This document shows, in pieces, positions 1-6,551 of a stretch of DNA of 37,675 nt. Under the pieces are notes generated by a model. It did no database searches and had not been told where the DNA came from. It saw only the letters and a list, made by a program, of their open reading frames with translations. Every line of letters begins with the position of its first letter. Within the stretch, counting starts at the first letter, position 1. Position numbers and translations under genes: made by a program. Source of the DNA: Arthrobacter sp. B1805 (GTDB taxonomy: Bacteria > Actinomycetota > Actinomycetes > Actinomycetales > Micrococcaceae); the NCBI RefSeq assembly GCF_002929745.1, contig NZ_PJIQ01000019.1:1-37675 (forward strand), written 5' to 3'.

Positions 1-401
1 ACGGGCGAGCACCTACCTTTCTGCTCGCCACCGGGTACGAGCAGGTCCGCTCCGTGACAGCCGCGATCGCCGGTGACACGGAGGCCGCGTCCAGGCTCCA
101 GCTGGAACTGCCCGAGACAGGGGTCTGCAGCACCGACCTCGGCGGTTCCTGCGACACCCCCGCCGTGACCTCAACTGACTCCCTCGGTGCTGCGTCAACC
201 TGCGGAACTAGCACACCGGACAGCAGTAACACCTGCGGTACCAGTGACGCCGGTGACGTCGTCGAAGCCAGTGATCAGGTTGAGGCCAGTGGTGCTGATG
301 CCGGAGGCTGCTGCTCCGCCCCGCAGCTGGTCTCCGTCGGCATTCCCGTCGGTTTTCCCACCGGCACAGCTCACGGCCGATCCGGCGACCCGGACTACTG
401 A
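1..401 (+). CDS. C-terminal part of an ars-operon FAD/NAD(P)-dependent oxidoreductase with a cysteine-rich tail (5' cut off)
   Basis: An open frame enters from the window edge (first full codon at 3) and ends at TGA 399-401. The first residues read FLLATGYEQVRSV, then a helix and LELPETGVCS. This resembles the end of flavin oxidoreductases that accompany arsenic genes in Actinobacteria (ArsO or thioredoxin-reductase-like). The following ~90 residues are low-complexity Ser/Thr/Gly/Asp with six scattered cysteines: CST, GSCDT, two CGTS repeats and a CC pair near the end. Such thiols could bind arsenite or relay electrons, but that is inference. The gene lies 94 bp upstream of arsC in the same direction, so one operon is likely. 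The N-terminal FAD and NADP domains are outside the window, so the exact family is unproven. Confidence 0.6.
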   Translation, partial: GRAPTFLLATGYEQVRSVTAAIAGDTEAASRLQLELPETGVCSTDLGGSCDTPAVTSTDSLGAASTCGTSTPDSSNTCGTSDAGDVVEASDQVEASGADAGGCCSAPQLVSVGIPVGFPTGTAHGRSGDPDY

Positions 402-420
402 CCACCGCCTTCTTCGGTGG
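402..420 (+). terminator. Small hairpin between the flavoprotein gene and arsC
   Basis: Arms ccaccg (402-407) and cggtgg (415-420) pair perfectly around a 7-nt loop directly after the flavoprotein stop. There is no T-run. It may be a weak attenuator or a 3'-end stabiliser rather than a full terminator. Confidence 0.3.
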
Positions 421-495
421 GTCGGCGTACGCACGTGAGGTAGAACCCGGTAGGCGGACCCGTCTGCCGGTCAGCGCACCAGGAAGGACCGGATC

Positions 496-1140
496 ATGAG
501 CACGTCACCGACCGCCGATGCCCCCACGGGCACGCAAGAGCACGTCTTGCACCGCATCTCCGAGGAACTCGCCGTCACCTTCGACGGGGTGTTCGGACCC
601 GACATGGTCGAACGCTACGTTTTCGAGTCCTACGCGGCCCTTGCCCGAACAGCGAAGATCAAGACCTACCTGCCGATCATCACCCGCCGCTTCGCCCGTG
701 ACCGGCTCAACGCCCTCGCCCACGCGCAGGGCAAGCGCCCCAGCGGTGTCCCAGAAGTCCTCTTCGTCTGCGTCCAGAACGCAGGTCGCTCCCAGATGGC
801 TGCAGCTCTCCTCAAGGACCTCACCCGGGGCGCCGTGAACGTCCGCTCAGCGGGCTCGATGCCGGCTGAGCACCTCGACGAGAACGTCGTCACCGCCATG
901 AACGAGATCGGGCTCAGCCTCGGTGAGGAGTTCCCCAAGCCACTCACCGACGATGTCGTCAGGGCAGCCGACGTCGTCATCACCATGGGCTGCGGGGACA
1001 CCTGCCCCATCTACCCGGGTAAGAAGTACGAGGACTGGCAGATCTCTGATCCCGCAACGATGACCATCGACGGAGTCCGGGAGGTCCGCGACGCCCTACG
1101 GGCCCGCGTAGAAGGTCTCGTCTCACAACTCGTCGGCTAA
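496..1140 (+). CDS. arsC: Arsenate reductase ArsC, LMW-phosphatase type with N-terminal three-helix domain
   Basis: This 214-residue protein would reduce arsenate to arsenite in the cytoplasm for efflux. Residues ~15-80 are helical and match the N-terminal three-helix extension common in actinobacterial ArsC. Residues ~86-214 are a low-molecular-weight tyrosine-phosphatase fold. The anion-binding loop is C92-V-Q-N-A-G-R98 followed by SQM, and the DP motif at 185-186 supplies the catalytic acid. Two further cysteines, C166 and C170 (MGCGDTC), lie where thioredoxin-linked ArsC has its relay cysteines, so mycothiol or an internal cascade could both serve. The ATG start has a good ribosome site, AGGAAGG at 481-487. 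It follows the flavoprotein gene in the same direction. Family call is firm; the reductant is inferred. Confidence 0.93.
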   Translation: MSTSPTADAPTGTQEHVLHRISEELAVTFDGVFGPDMVERYVFESYAALARTAKIKTYLPIITRRFARDRLNALAHAQGKRPSGVPEVLFVCVQNAGRSQMAAALLKDLTRGAVNVRSAGSMPAEHLDENVVTAMNEIGLSLGEEFPKPLTDDVVRAADVVITMGCGDTCPIYPGKKYEDWQISDPATMTIDGVREVRDALRARVEGLVSQLVG

Positions 1141-1306
1141 ATCCCCGCTGTTCTACGCCAATTTTTGCTGCGAAAACAACGCCACTTACCGCTGCGATTC
1201 ACAGGTTTTCTGTATCTGACTCGAACGGTCGAGGGTGTCCCAGTGGAGGACCGGCTTGCGGGCAGGATTACGCGATGACGTCGGCAGCATGGCGACGCAC
1301 GAAACC

Positions 1307-1337
1307 GAGTCCCTTCCCTCCGTCCGGGAAGGGACTC
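1307..1337 (+). terminator. Perfect 12-bp hairpin, likely terminator of the ars operon or a mobile-element boundary structure
   Basis: Arms 1307-1318 (gagtcccttccc) and 1326-1337 (gggaagggactc) are perfectly complementary with a 7-nt loop. The stem is stable but lacks a following T-run. It lies 166 bp after arsC and just before the HEAT-like gene, so it probably separates two transcription units. Confidence 0.5.
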
Positions 1338-1357
1338 GTGCCGTGGTCGTGTCTCGT

Positions 1358-1363
1358 TACTCT
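1358..1363 (+). promoter_or_regulatory. Possible -10 box (TACTCT) for a leaderless HEAT-like gene
   Basis: TACTCT fits the actinobacterial TAnnnT -10 consensus. It ends 7 nt before the ATG at 1371, which lacks a visible ribosome site. No good -35 element is seen. Confidence 0.3.
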
Positions 1364-1370
1364 CACTTGT

Positions 1371-1955
1371 ATGGATGCTTTGTATCAACCGAGCGGGACG
1401 GGCTTCGACGCTCTGGACGAACTCGACCAGGTCGACTGGAGTCAGCTGAAGCACGCCTACGGTAGGGGCCACGTTCGGCTAGGCAGCGACGATGACGAGT
1501 CGTCTGCCATCACAGGGGATGTACCGCAATCATTGGCCGCGCTTCGAACCGATCCGTTTTTGGCACTCAGCGACGGGCTTTACTCGAACATTTGTCATCA
1601 AGGCACGGTGTACGAAGCAACAGCCCATGCAGTGCCGTTCATCGTAGCTGTCGCTGCCGGCGACATCCCGGACGAAACTCGCGTCCTGCTGCTAGCGCTT
1701 CTCGGCGATATTTCGGTCGGAGGGAGCTACGTTGCTCCCCACGGATCACACGCGGGTGCCCTCGGAGACCAGGTTGATGCCCTCGTCACTGAATCGATTG
1801 CCTCTTCGATGGCCTACCTCTCCACAATCCAGACGCCCGGCCTTGTGGAGCTGCTCCAAGCCATACAGTTGCTTCTTATTCATCCGTCCGACGCTAACCG
1901 CGATGCAGTCGGGTCTGCTATCGACGTTGCAATCGCGCCACCGATCACACCCTAG
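1371..1955 (+). CDS. HEAT-like hypothetical protein, possibly truncated
   Basis: From ATG 1371 this encodes 194 residues beginning MDALYQPSGTGFDALDELDQ. The segments W-SQLKHAYG, then NICHQGTVYEATAHAVPFIV, match a widespread actinobacterial family of HEAT-like helical proteins in which an 'HQGTxYxAT..AVPFL' motif marks one repeat. These are often orphan genes near toxin or polymorphic loci; function is unknown. The frame is open upstream to 1275, but the upstream residues (Pro/Arg/Lys-rich) look non-coding and overlap the hairpin. The family is usually longer, and the next stop-delimited stretch (1956-2040) shows no clear continuation, so a 3' truncation is possible. It sits alone between the ars genes and the recombinase. 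Confidence 0.6.
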   Translation: MDALYQPSGTGFDALDELDQVDWSQLKHAYGRGHVRLGSDDDESSAITGDVPQSLAALRTDPFLALSDGLYSNICHQGTVYEATAHAVPFIVAVAAGDIPDETRVLLLALLGDISVGGSYVAPHGSHAGALGDQVDALVTESIASSMAYLSTIQTPGLVELLQAIQLLLIHPSDANRDAVGSAIDVAIAPPITP

Positions 1956-2153
1956 GCAGACGCCCGTAGGCCGACCGTCTTACGGGCAGTGGGCGTGCAG
2001 TCCGCTGCCGACGACGTATGGGTGACTCGGCGCAGACCCAACCCGTCAAGGGTGGATCGAGGCTAAGTCAGTGCCGCTGGGAGCGCCCGTGCCAGGTCGG
2101 AATATCACTGAAGGGACGCGACGCCTCGACTCGGGTCACTTTCGCACCCGATG

Positions 2154-2171
2154 CCGAGTGTCGTCACTCGG
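2154..2171 (-). terminator. 7-bp hairpin at the 3' end of the minus-strand candidate ORF
   Basis: Arms ccgagtg (2154-2160) and cactcgg (2165-2171) pair perfectly around a TCGT loop. The stop codon of the 2164-2541 frame lies within it, so it could end that transcript. There is no T-run. Confidence 0.3.
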
Positions 2172-2541
2172 GATGCTGGCTGTGGTCTTCGACGTCTGGT
2201 TTCGCCCGCAGGACGTCGGCGATCTCTTCCTCCGGACGCGGCGCGACGGTTTCGCTAACCTCGAGCTCTGGGACGGTCGGCTTATCCGGGCTGGGAACGT
2301 GCTCCTGAGAAAAGTGCTCGTTGTGGGGAGGCACGGGGATTCCTTCGGTCGGCAACATCCACAGCGTATACCGATTTAGCTGCCGCCGAGCCACGCCTCC
2401 TCTGCTGCGCACAGGGCGGGCTCGGCGCAACCAGGCTCGTTCGACACGCCAAATAGCGGTCCCCCGGCGAAACTGTGCAGGCAAACATTGGGAGCTCGGG
2501 CAGGCGACTTCGAGAATCGACAAGCACGACGGCGGCGTCAA
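2164..2541 (-). CDS. Uncertain small hypothetical protein with Pro/Glu-rich C-terminus
   Basis: I do not recognise this protein. The full frame is 125 residues. The first ~60 are Arg-rich and look like translated non-coding DNA. The last ~52, starting at an internal methionine (MLPTEGIPVPPHNEH...), are acidic and rich in Pro and Glu, more like a real peptide tail. It would run divergently from the recombinase. An overlapping plus-strand frame (2071-2379) has equally good third-position GC in the part I compared, so the coding strand is unresolved. Confidence 0.22.
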   Translation of the reverse strand: MTPPSCLSILEVACPSSQCLPAQFRRGTAIWRVERAWLRRARPVRSRGGVARRQLNRYTLWMLPTEGIPVPPHNEHFSQEHVPSPDKPTVPELEVSETVAPRPEEEIADVLRAKPDVEDHSQHPE

Positions 2542-2612
2542 TTCGCGGAAGGGGCGTAAAGCTCGGACGGTGAAAACGGACGTCGAGGTACCTTATCTGC
2601 AACACTGATCCG

Positions 2613-3191
2613 ATGAAGATCGGATACGCGCGCGTCTCAACCGCCGGCCAGGACGTCACTGCTCAACGAGACGGTCTGATGGCTCTTGGAGTCGAAGCCG
2701 AGAACATCCACGTCGATCATGGCTTCACCGGCACGAACCGAACCAGACCGGGACTGCGGGAAGCGTTGGCTTCCTGCCGCAGGGGCGACACCCTGGTGGT
2801 AACGAAACTCGACCGGCTAGCGCGCTCAGTGATCGATGCTCGCGACATCGCCGATGAGCTCACCCGCAAAGGAGTAGCCCTGAGCCTCGGTGGCAGCATC
2901 TATGACCCGACAGATCCTGTCGGCCGTCTCCTGTTCAACGTCCTGGGCATCGTGGCCGAGTTCGAGTCTGACCTGATCCGCGCGCGCACGAAGGAGGGTA
3001 TGGCTGTCGCAAAAGCCAAGGGTCGACTTCGCGGTAAGCAACCCGAGCTCTCGGAGCATCAGCGCAAGCACTTACTCGGTCTCGTCGACGGCGGCGAGTA
3101 CACCAGGGGTGAGATTGCCGAACTCATGGGCGTCTCTCGAACAACTGTCTATCGAGAAATTCAACGGCGCGCTCGAACTATGGCGCCGTGA
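2613..3191 (+). CDS. Serine recombinase (resolvase/invertase family)
   Basis: This 192-residue protein cuts and rejoins DNA at paired sites. The N-terminal catalytic domain starts MKIGYARVSTAGQD, with the nucleophile S9 in the YARVST motif. Further conserved blocks are GFTGTNRTRPGL, LVVTKLDRLARS and the GRLLFNVLGIVAEFESDLIRART helix. The C-terminal ~45 residues are a helix-turn-helix (GEYTRGEIAELMGVSRTTVYREIQRR). Length fits the Tn3 resolvase/Hin class. No transposase lies beside it, and I could not identify a res site with confidence. It may resolve a plasmid-derived segment, invert a local segment, or be a relic of a lost transposon. A 6-bp inverted repeat (2609-2614/2619-2624) spans the start codon. 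Confidence 0.92.
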   Translation: MKIGYARVSTAGQDVTAQRDGLMALGVEAENIHVDHGFTGTNRTRPGLREALASCRRGDTLVVTKLDRLARSVIDARDIADELTRKGVALSLGGSIYDPTDPVGRLLFNVLGIVAEFESDLIRARTKEGMAVAKAKGRLRGKQPELSEHQRKHLLGLVDGGEYTRGEIAELMGVSRTTVYREIQRRARTMAP

Positions 3192-3467
3192 CCGCTGGGG
3201 CACGTCTCGAGAACCTAGTGTCTTCTGCAACAGACGCGTCCAAGCGTCTCGCGACGCTCCTCTGCCCCGCGGTACGAAGCAGGTTCTCGCACGTGCATGC
3301 TCAAGGAGCATCAGCGGCATCCGCGGTCGGGGCGAGGGAGGTGGCCGCCTCCAGCAGCAGGAACACACCCCGGAAAGGCAGCGCGGCGTCCTTACGCGAT
3401 GGAAACACTGCGTCAACAATGACGGGCTAGGTTGTATTGCCAATGGTCGAAGAAAGGAACCAGGCCC
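3192..3467. other. Intergenic boundary segment between accessory and chromosomal DNA
   Basis: This 276-bp stretch has no complete gene. It contains a minus-strand coding remnant (3301-3427, listed separately). Gene content changes from accessory to core-like across it. Confidence 0.45.
3301..3427 (-). pseudogene. Possible 3' remnant of an unidentified gene
   Basis: A minus-strand frame of 41 codons reads PVIVDAVFPSRKDAALPF then GVFLLLEAATSLAP and ends in TGA at 3301-3303. It has protein-like composition, but an in-frame TAG lies immediately upstream (3428-3430) and there is no good start. It may be the tail of a gene cut when the accessory segment arrived. The family is not recognised. Confidence 0.22.
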
Positions 3468-4271
3468 TTGACAATTTCGGAATCCCTCCCTCGCCCGGTC
3501 GTCGGGTTGACGTCCTACCTCGACCCCGCCGTGACCGAGGGGTGCGGCACGGTGGAGGCGGCGTTTCTGCCCCAGAACTACCTCGCGCCCGTGCTCGCCG
3601 CCGGCGCGATCCCGGTGCTGCTGCCCCCACAGGGAACCCATGGCGGTGTGGTGGAACAACTGCTCGCGCGACTCGACGGCGTGATCGTCGTCGGCGGCTG
3701 GGACATAGACCCTGCCCGCTACGGCGCGGGCGCGCACGCCGAGACGGACGGCCCGCACTGGTTACGTGACGCCTGGGACCACGCAGTGGTGCGCGAGGCC
3801 GTCCGGATCGACCTGCCGCTGCTCGGCATCTGCCGGGGGGAGCAGATGCTGAACGTGGCGCTCGGAGGAACACTGCACCAGCACCTGCCCGACCTCGGGG
3901 GGAACGGCGTCTACCAGCTCGGGAACCACCGCTTCAACCGGGTCCCCGTGGAACTCCGTCCCGCGTCCCAGGTCGCGCAGGTGATGGGGGCCACGCGCCT
4001 CGATGCGGTGCCCGTCTCCCATCATCAGGCGGTCGATGAGCTCGGGGCGGGCCTGCACGCCGCGGCATGGAGCGCGGACGGGATCGTCGAGGCGATCGAA
4101 CTCCCTCGCAACCGCTTCTGTATCGGTGTCCAATGGCACCCGGAGCAGGATCCGACGGAGACCTCCCTGTTCGACGCCTTCGTGCGCGCGGCCCGGGAAC
4201 AGCAGCTGGCACGGGCGCTGCAGGGCCCTGTCCCGAGCAGGTTCGAGGACGCGGGTCTCGAGGCGAGGTAG
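3468..4271 (+). CDS. Gamma-glutamyl-gamma-aminobutyrate hydrolase family protein (class-I glutamine amidotransferase, peptidase C26)
   Basis: This 267-residue cytoplasmic enzyme belongs to the PuuD-like C26 family. Those enzymes release glutamate from gamma-glutamyl-GABA or related gamma-glutamyl amines. Seen: GGWDIDPARYG near 76-86, the nucleophile elbow GICRGEQ with C122, and VQWHPEQ with H224 and E226 completing the triad. I chose the TTG at 3468 because AGAAAGGA lies at 3451-3458 with 9-nt spacing, and the protein then starts cleanly before PVVGLTSY. Upstream in-frame residues look untranslated. It stands alone, ~30 kb from the putrescine genes, so its link to polyamine degradation is plausible but not shown; other gamma-glutamyl amides could be the substrate. 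Confidence 0.85.
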   Translation: MTISESLPRPVVGLTSYLDPAVTEGCGTVEAAFLPQNYLAPVLAAGAIPVLLPPQGTHGGVVEQLLARLDGVIVVGGWDIDPARYGAGAHAETDGPHWLRDAWDHAVVREAVRIDLPLLGICRGEQMLNVALGGTLHQHLPDLGGNGVYQLGNHRFNRVPVELRPASQVAQVMGATRLDAVPVSHHQAVDELGAGLHAAAWSADGIVEAIELPRNRFCIGVQWHPEQDPTETSLFDAFVRAAREQQLARALQGPVPSRFEDAGLEAR

Positions 4272-4293
4272 GAAGATCCGGCTCGGATCCGCT

Positions 4294-4348
4294 GTTCGGG
4301 CGTCGTTCACCGTGCGTTCACCGGCGCCCGGACGGCTGTTCAGGTGCC
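4294..4348 (+). promoter_or_regulatory. PHO box: phased 11-bp PhoP-binding direct repeats upstream of phoX
   Basis: Three consecutive 11-bp units start with GTTC: GTTCGGGCGTC (4294-4304), GTTCACCGTGC (4305-4315) and GTTCACCGGCG (4316-4326). A degenerate unit follows, then a fourth GTTC unit (GTTCAGGTGCC, 4338-4348) in the same 11-bp phase. Actinobacterial PhoP binds 11-bp direct repeats of this kind. The array lies about 50 bp before the phoX start, supporting phosphate-starvation control. Confidence 0.75.
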
Positions 4349-4398
4349 CTCGGCAGGGTGGTGTGGCGAACGCCGTTCTCCCCGGAAGAGGTACCCCC

Positions 4399-6459
4399 AT
4401 GACTGAAACCACGCGCCGCCTGCTGCCCATGCTCGGCCACACGAAGGGCAAGCGCAGTGCCGTCACCTGTGCGCTCAAGTGTGACAATGCGTGCTCCGAC
4501 GCCGTCTGCAACACAAGCAGCAACAACTACTTCCGCGACATCGTCTCGAGTGAGTTCTCCCGGCGCAGCGCACTCGGTGTGGGGGCCGCGGGTGCACTGA
4601 CGCTGCTCGTCGGCACGCAGGTCGGAGCCGGCACCGCCCAGGCAGCACCGCCCCCCGGCAAGGGCTACCTGAAGAGCAACCTGCCCTTCGATGCCATCGC
4701 GCCTGTCGATGCCACGGTCGATGCCATGACCGTCCCCCAGGGCTACGCCTGGAACCCGGTCATCCGCTGGGGCGATCCGCTCTTCCGGAACTCACCGGCC
4801 TTCGACCCCAACAACCAGACGGCTGCTGCGCAGTCGCTGCAGTTCGGTTACAACTGCGACTACACGGACATCATCGAGATCGAGGGCAGCAAGGGCCGCC
4901 GCGCCGTCCTGTTCGCGAACCACGAGTACACGAACGAGACCATCATGGTTCCGCCGACCTTGGCAGCCGCCGAGGTGCGCGGCATCGGCAAGGCCGCGCA
5001 CGGGCTGTCCGTCGTCGAACTCGAGCGCAAGAACAAGAACAAGCCGTGGTCCTACGTGCAGGGAGCTCCGCTGAACCGTCGCTACCTCACCACGACCCCC
5101 TACGAGGTGACGGGGCCCGCTGCCGGCTCGGACCTCCTGAAGACCAAGGACGATCCCGCGGGCCGTACCATCCTCGGAACCCTGGGCAACTGCGCGGGCG
5201 GGACGACGCCCTGGGGCACCATCCTCTCCGGCGAGGAGAACTTCAACGGCTACTTCGTCGCCACCGGCACAAGTGACGGCGACCGCCGCTACGGCATCAC
5301 CAACCGGCCGACCGCCCGTGGCTGGGAGATCGACGAGCCACGCTGGGACACCCGCAACGCCGGGTACGAGAACGAGAAGCACCGCTTCGGCTACATCGTG
5401 GAGGTCGACCCCTTCGATCCCACCTCGACGCCGAAGAAGCACTCCGCGCTCGGACGCTTCAAGCACGAGGGCGCCAACGTGACGATCGCATCCGACGGCC
5501 GCGTCGTCGCGTACATGGGCGACGACGAGCGCTTCGACTACCTCTACAAGTTCGTGTCCAGGAACAAGGTCCAGCCCGGCACGAGCGCCGCCGCGCGCAA
5601 GGCCAACATGACCCTGCTGAGCGAGGGTTCGCTCTACGTCGCACGGTTCCAGGGCAACTCCGTGGCCGAGATCAACGGCAGCGGCACCCTTCCCTCCGAT
5701 GGTGCCTTCGACGGCGTCGGCGAGTGGCTACCGCTGCTGATCGACAACAAGTCCGTGGTCCCGGGGATGACGGCGGATCAGGTGGCCGTCTTCACGCGCC
5801 TCGCCGCCGACACGGTGGCACCGACGAAGATGGACCGCTGTGAGGACGTCGAGCCGAACCCGGCCACGGGCAAGGTCTATGTCGCCTGCACCAACAACAC
5901 CAACCGTGGCGTCGGTTCCAATGCCGCGGCGGACGAGGCGAACCCGCGGTCCCAGAACCGCGACGGCCACGTCGTCGAGCTGACGGAGGCCGGCGGCAAC
6001 GCGACCGGCACGCGGTTCACCTGGAACCTGCTCCTCGTCTGCGGCGACCCCGCCCGCAACCAGGCAACGTACTTCGGTGGCTACCCGAAGGACAAGGTCT
6101 CACCGATCTCCTGCCCGGACAACGTCGCCTTCGACTCCCAGGGCAACCTGTGGATCTCGACGGACGGCCAGCCGAGCACTGTCGGTTTCAACGACGGCCT
6201 GTTCAAGGTGGGCCTCGAAGGAGCCGAGCGGGGGCGTGTCCAGCAGTTCCTCGCGGTGCCGCGCGATGCGGAGACCTGCGGGCCCGTCATCCATGACCAG
6301 GACGGCACCGTCTTCGTCGCCGTCCAGCACCCGGGCGAGGACGGCTCCTGGGCGGCGCAGGTCTCCTCCTTCCCCGACTACGTGCCGGCCGGCGCCACTC
6401 CGGCGCCCGGGCAGGCCGCTCTGCCACGGCCCTCGGTGGTACAGGTGTACCGGGCCTGA
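4399..6459 (+). CDS. phoX: PhoX-family alkaline phosphatase, Tat-exported
   Basis: This 686-residue protein belongs to the PhoX/DUF839 family of secreted phosphatases that use calcium and iron and release phosphate from organic esters. The long N-terminal region carries a twin-arginine signal: R55-R56 in SEFSRRSALG, a hydrophobic run, and a likely cleavage after AQA at ~82. Family blocks include LFANHEYTNE, a GGTTPWGTILSGEENFNGYF stretch, GRFKHEGANV, YMGDDERFDYLYKFVS, WISTDGQPS and the GPVIHDQDGTVFVAVQHPGE end. The ATG at 4399 follows GGAAGAGG (4383-4390). The PHO-box array upstream indicates PhoP control. The frame is open far upstream, but that part overlaps the amidotransferase gene and is not coding. 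The next gene, menD, is separated by a hairpin. Confidence 0.93.
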   Translation: MTETTRRLLPMLGHTKGKRSAVTCALKCDNACSDAVCNTSSNNYFRDIVSSEFSRRSALGVGAAGALTLLVGTQVGAGTAQAAPPPGKGYLKSNLPFDAIAPVDATVDAMTVPQGYAWNPVIRWGDPLFRNSPAFDPNNQTAAAQSLQFGYNCDYTDIIEIEGSKGRRAVLFANHEYTNETIMVPPTLAAAEVRGIGKAAHGLSVVELERKNKNKPWSYVQGAPLNRRYLTTTPYEVTGPAAGSDLLKTKDDPAGRTILGTLGNCAGGTTPWGTILSGEENFNGYFVATGTSDGDRRYGITNRPTARGWEIDEPRWDTRNAGYENEKHRFGYIVEVDPFDPTSTPKKHSALGRFKHEGANVTIASDGRVVAYMGDDERFDYLYKFVSRNKVQPGTSAAARKANMTLLSEGSLYVARFQGNSVAEINGSGTLPSDGAFDGVGEWLPLLIDNKSVVPGMTADQVAVFTRLAADTVAPTKMDRCEDVEPNPATGKVYVACTNNTNRGVGSNAAADEANPRSQNRDGHVVELTEAGGNATGTRFTWNLLLVCGDPARNQATYFGGYPKDKVSPISCPDNVAFDSQGNLWISTDGQPSTVGFNDGLFKVGLEGAERGRVQQFLAVPRDAETCGPVIHDQDGTVFVAVQHPGEDGSWAAQVSSFPDYVPAGATPAPGQAALPRPSVVQVYRA

Positions 6460-6495
6460 CGGACGGGTCCGCGCCCTACCGCAGCGATGATCGGA

Positions 6496-6523
6496 CGCAC
6501 CCCCTTCGGATGGAGGGGGTGCG
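6496..6523 (+). terminator. Hairpin terminator between phoX and menD
   Basis: Arms cgcaccccc (6496-6504) and gggggtgcg (6515-6523) pair perfectly over 9 bp with a 10-nt loop, 36 bp after the phoX stop. It overlaps an upstream in-frame ATG (6510) of menD, which argues against that ATG as the start. Confidence 0.6.
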
Positions 6524-6551
6524 TTCGTGTCCGGGGTGTGAGGATGGGACA

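Larger units (their letters stand above)
1956..2612. other. 657-bp stretch without a confident gene
   Basis: No recognisable protein is seen on either strand. Competing open frames overlap here: plus 2071-2379 and minus 2164-2541, the latter listed separately as the better candidate. A 7-bp hairpin lies at 2154-2171. The stretch reads as accessory DNA between an orphan gene and a recombinase and may contain decayed coding sequence. Confidence 0.5.

Noticed and set aside
1185..1222. CTTA-n17-TTTTCTG pattern resembling the inner half of a Tn3-family 38-bp end
   Set aside because: Spacing fits, but the other bases and the outer GACCCC-like end do not, and no partner repeat or transposase is present.
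2609..2624. Inverted repeat TCCGAT/ATCGGA over the recombinase start codon as a res site
   Set aside because: Too short and single; res sites have several longer dyads. Partly explained by the coding sequence.
4003..4398. Extended N-terminus of the PhoX frame
   Set aside because: It overlaps the amidotransferase gene and PHO boxes; the ATG at 4399 has a ribosome site and starts a normal Tat leader region.
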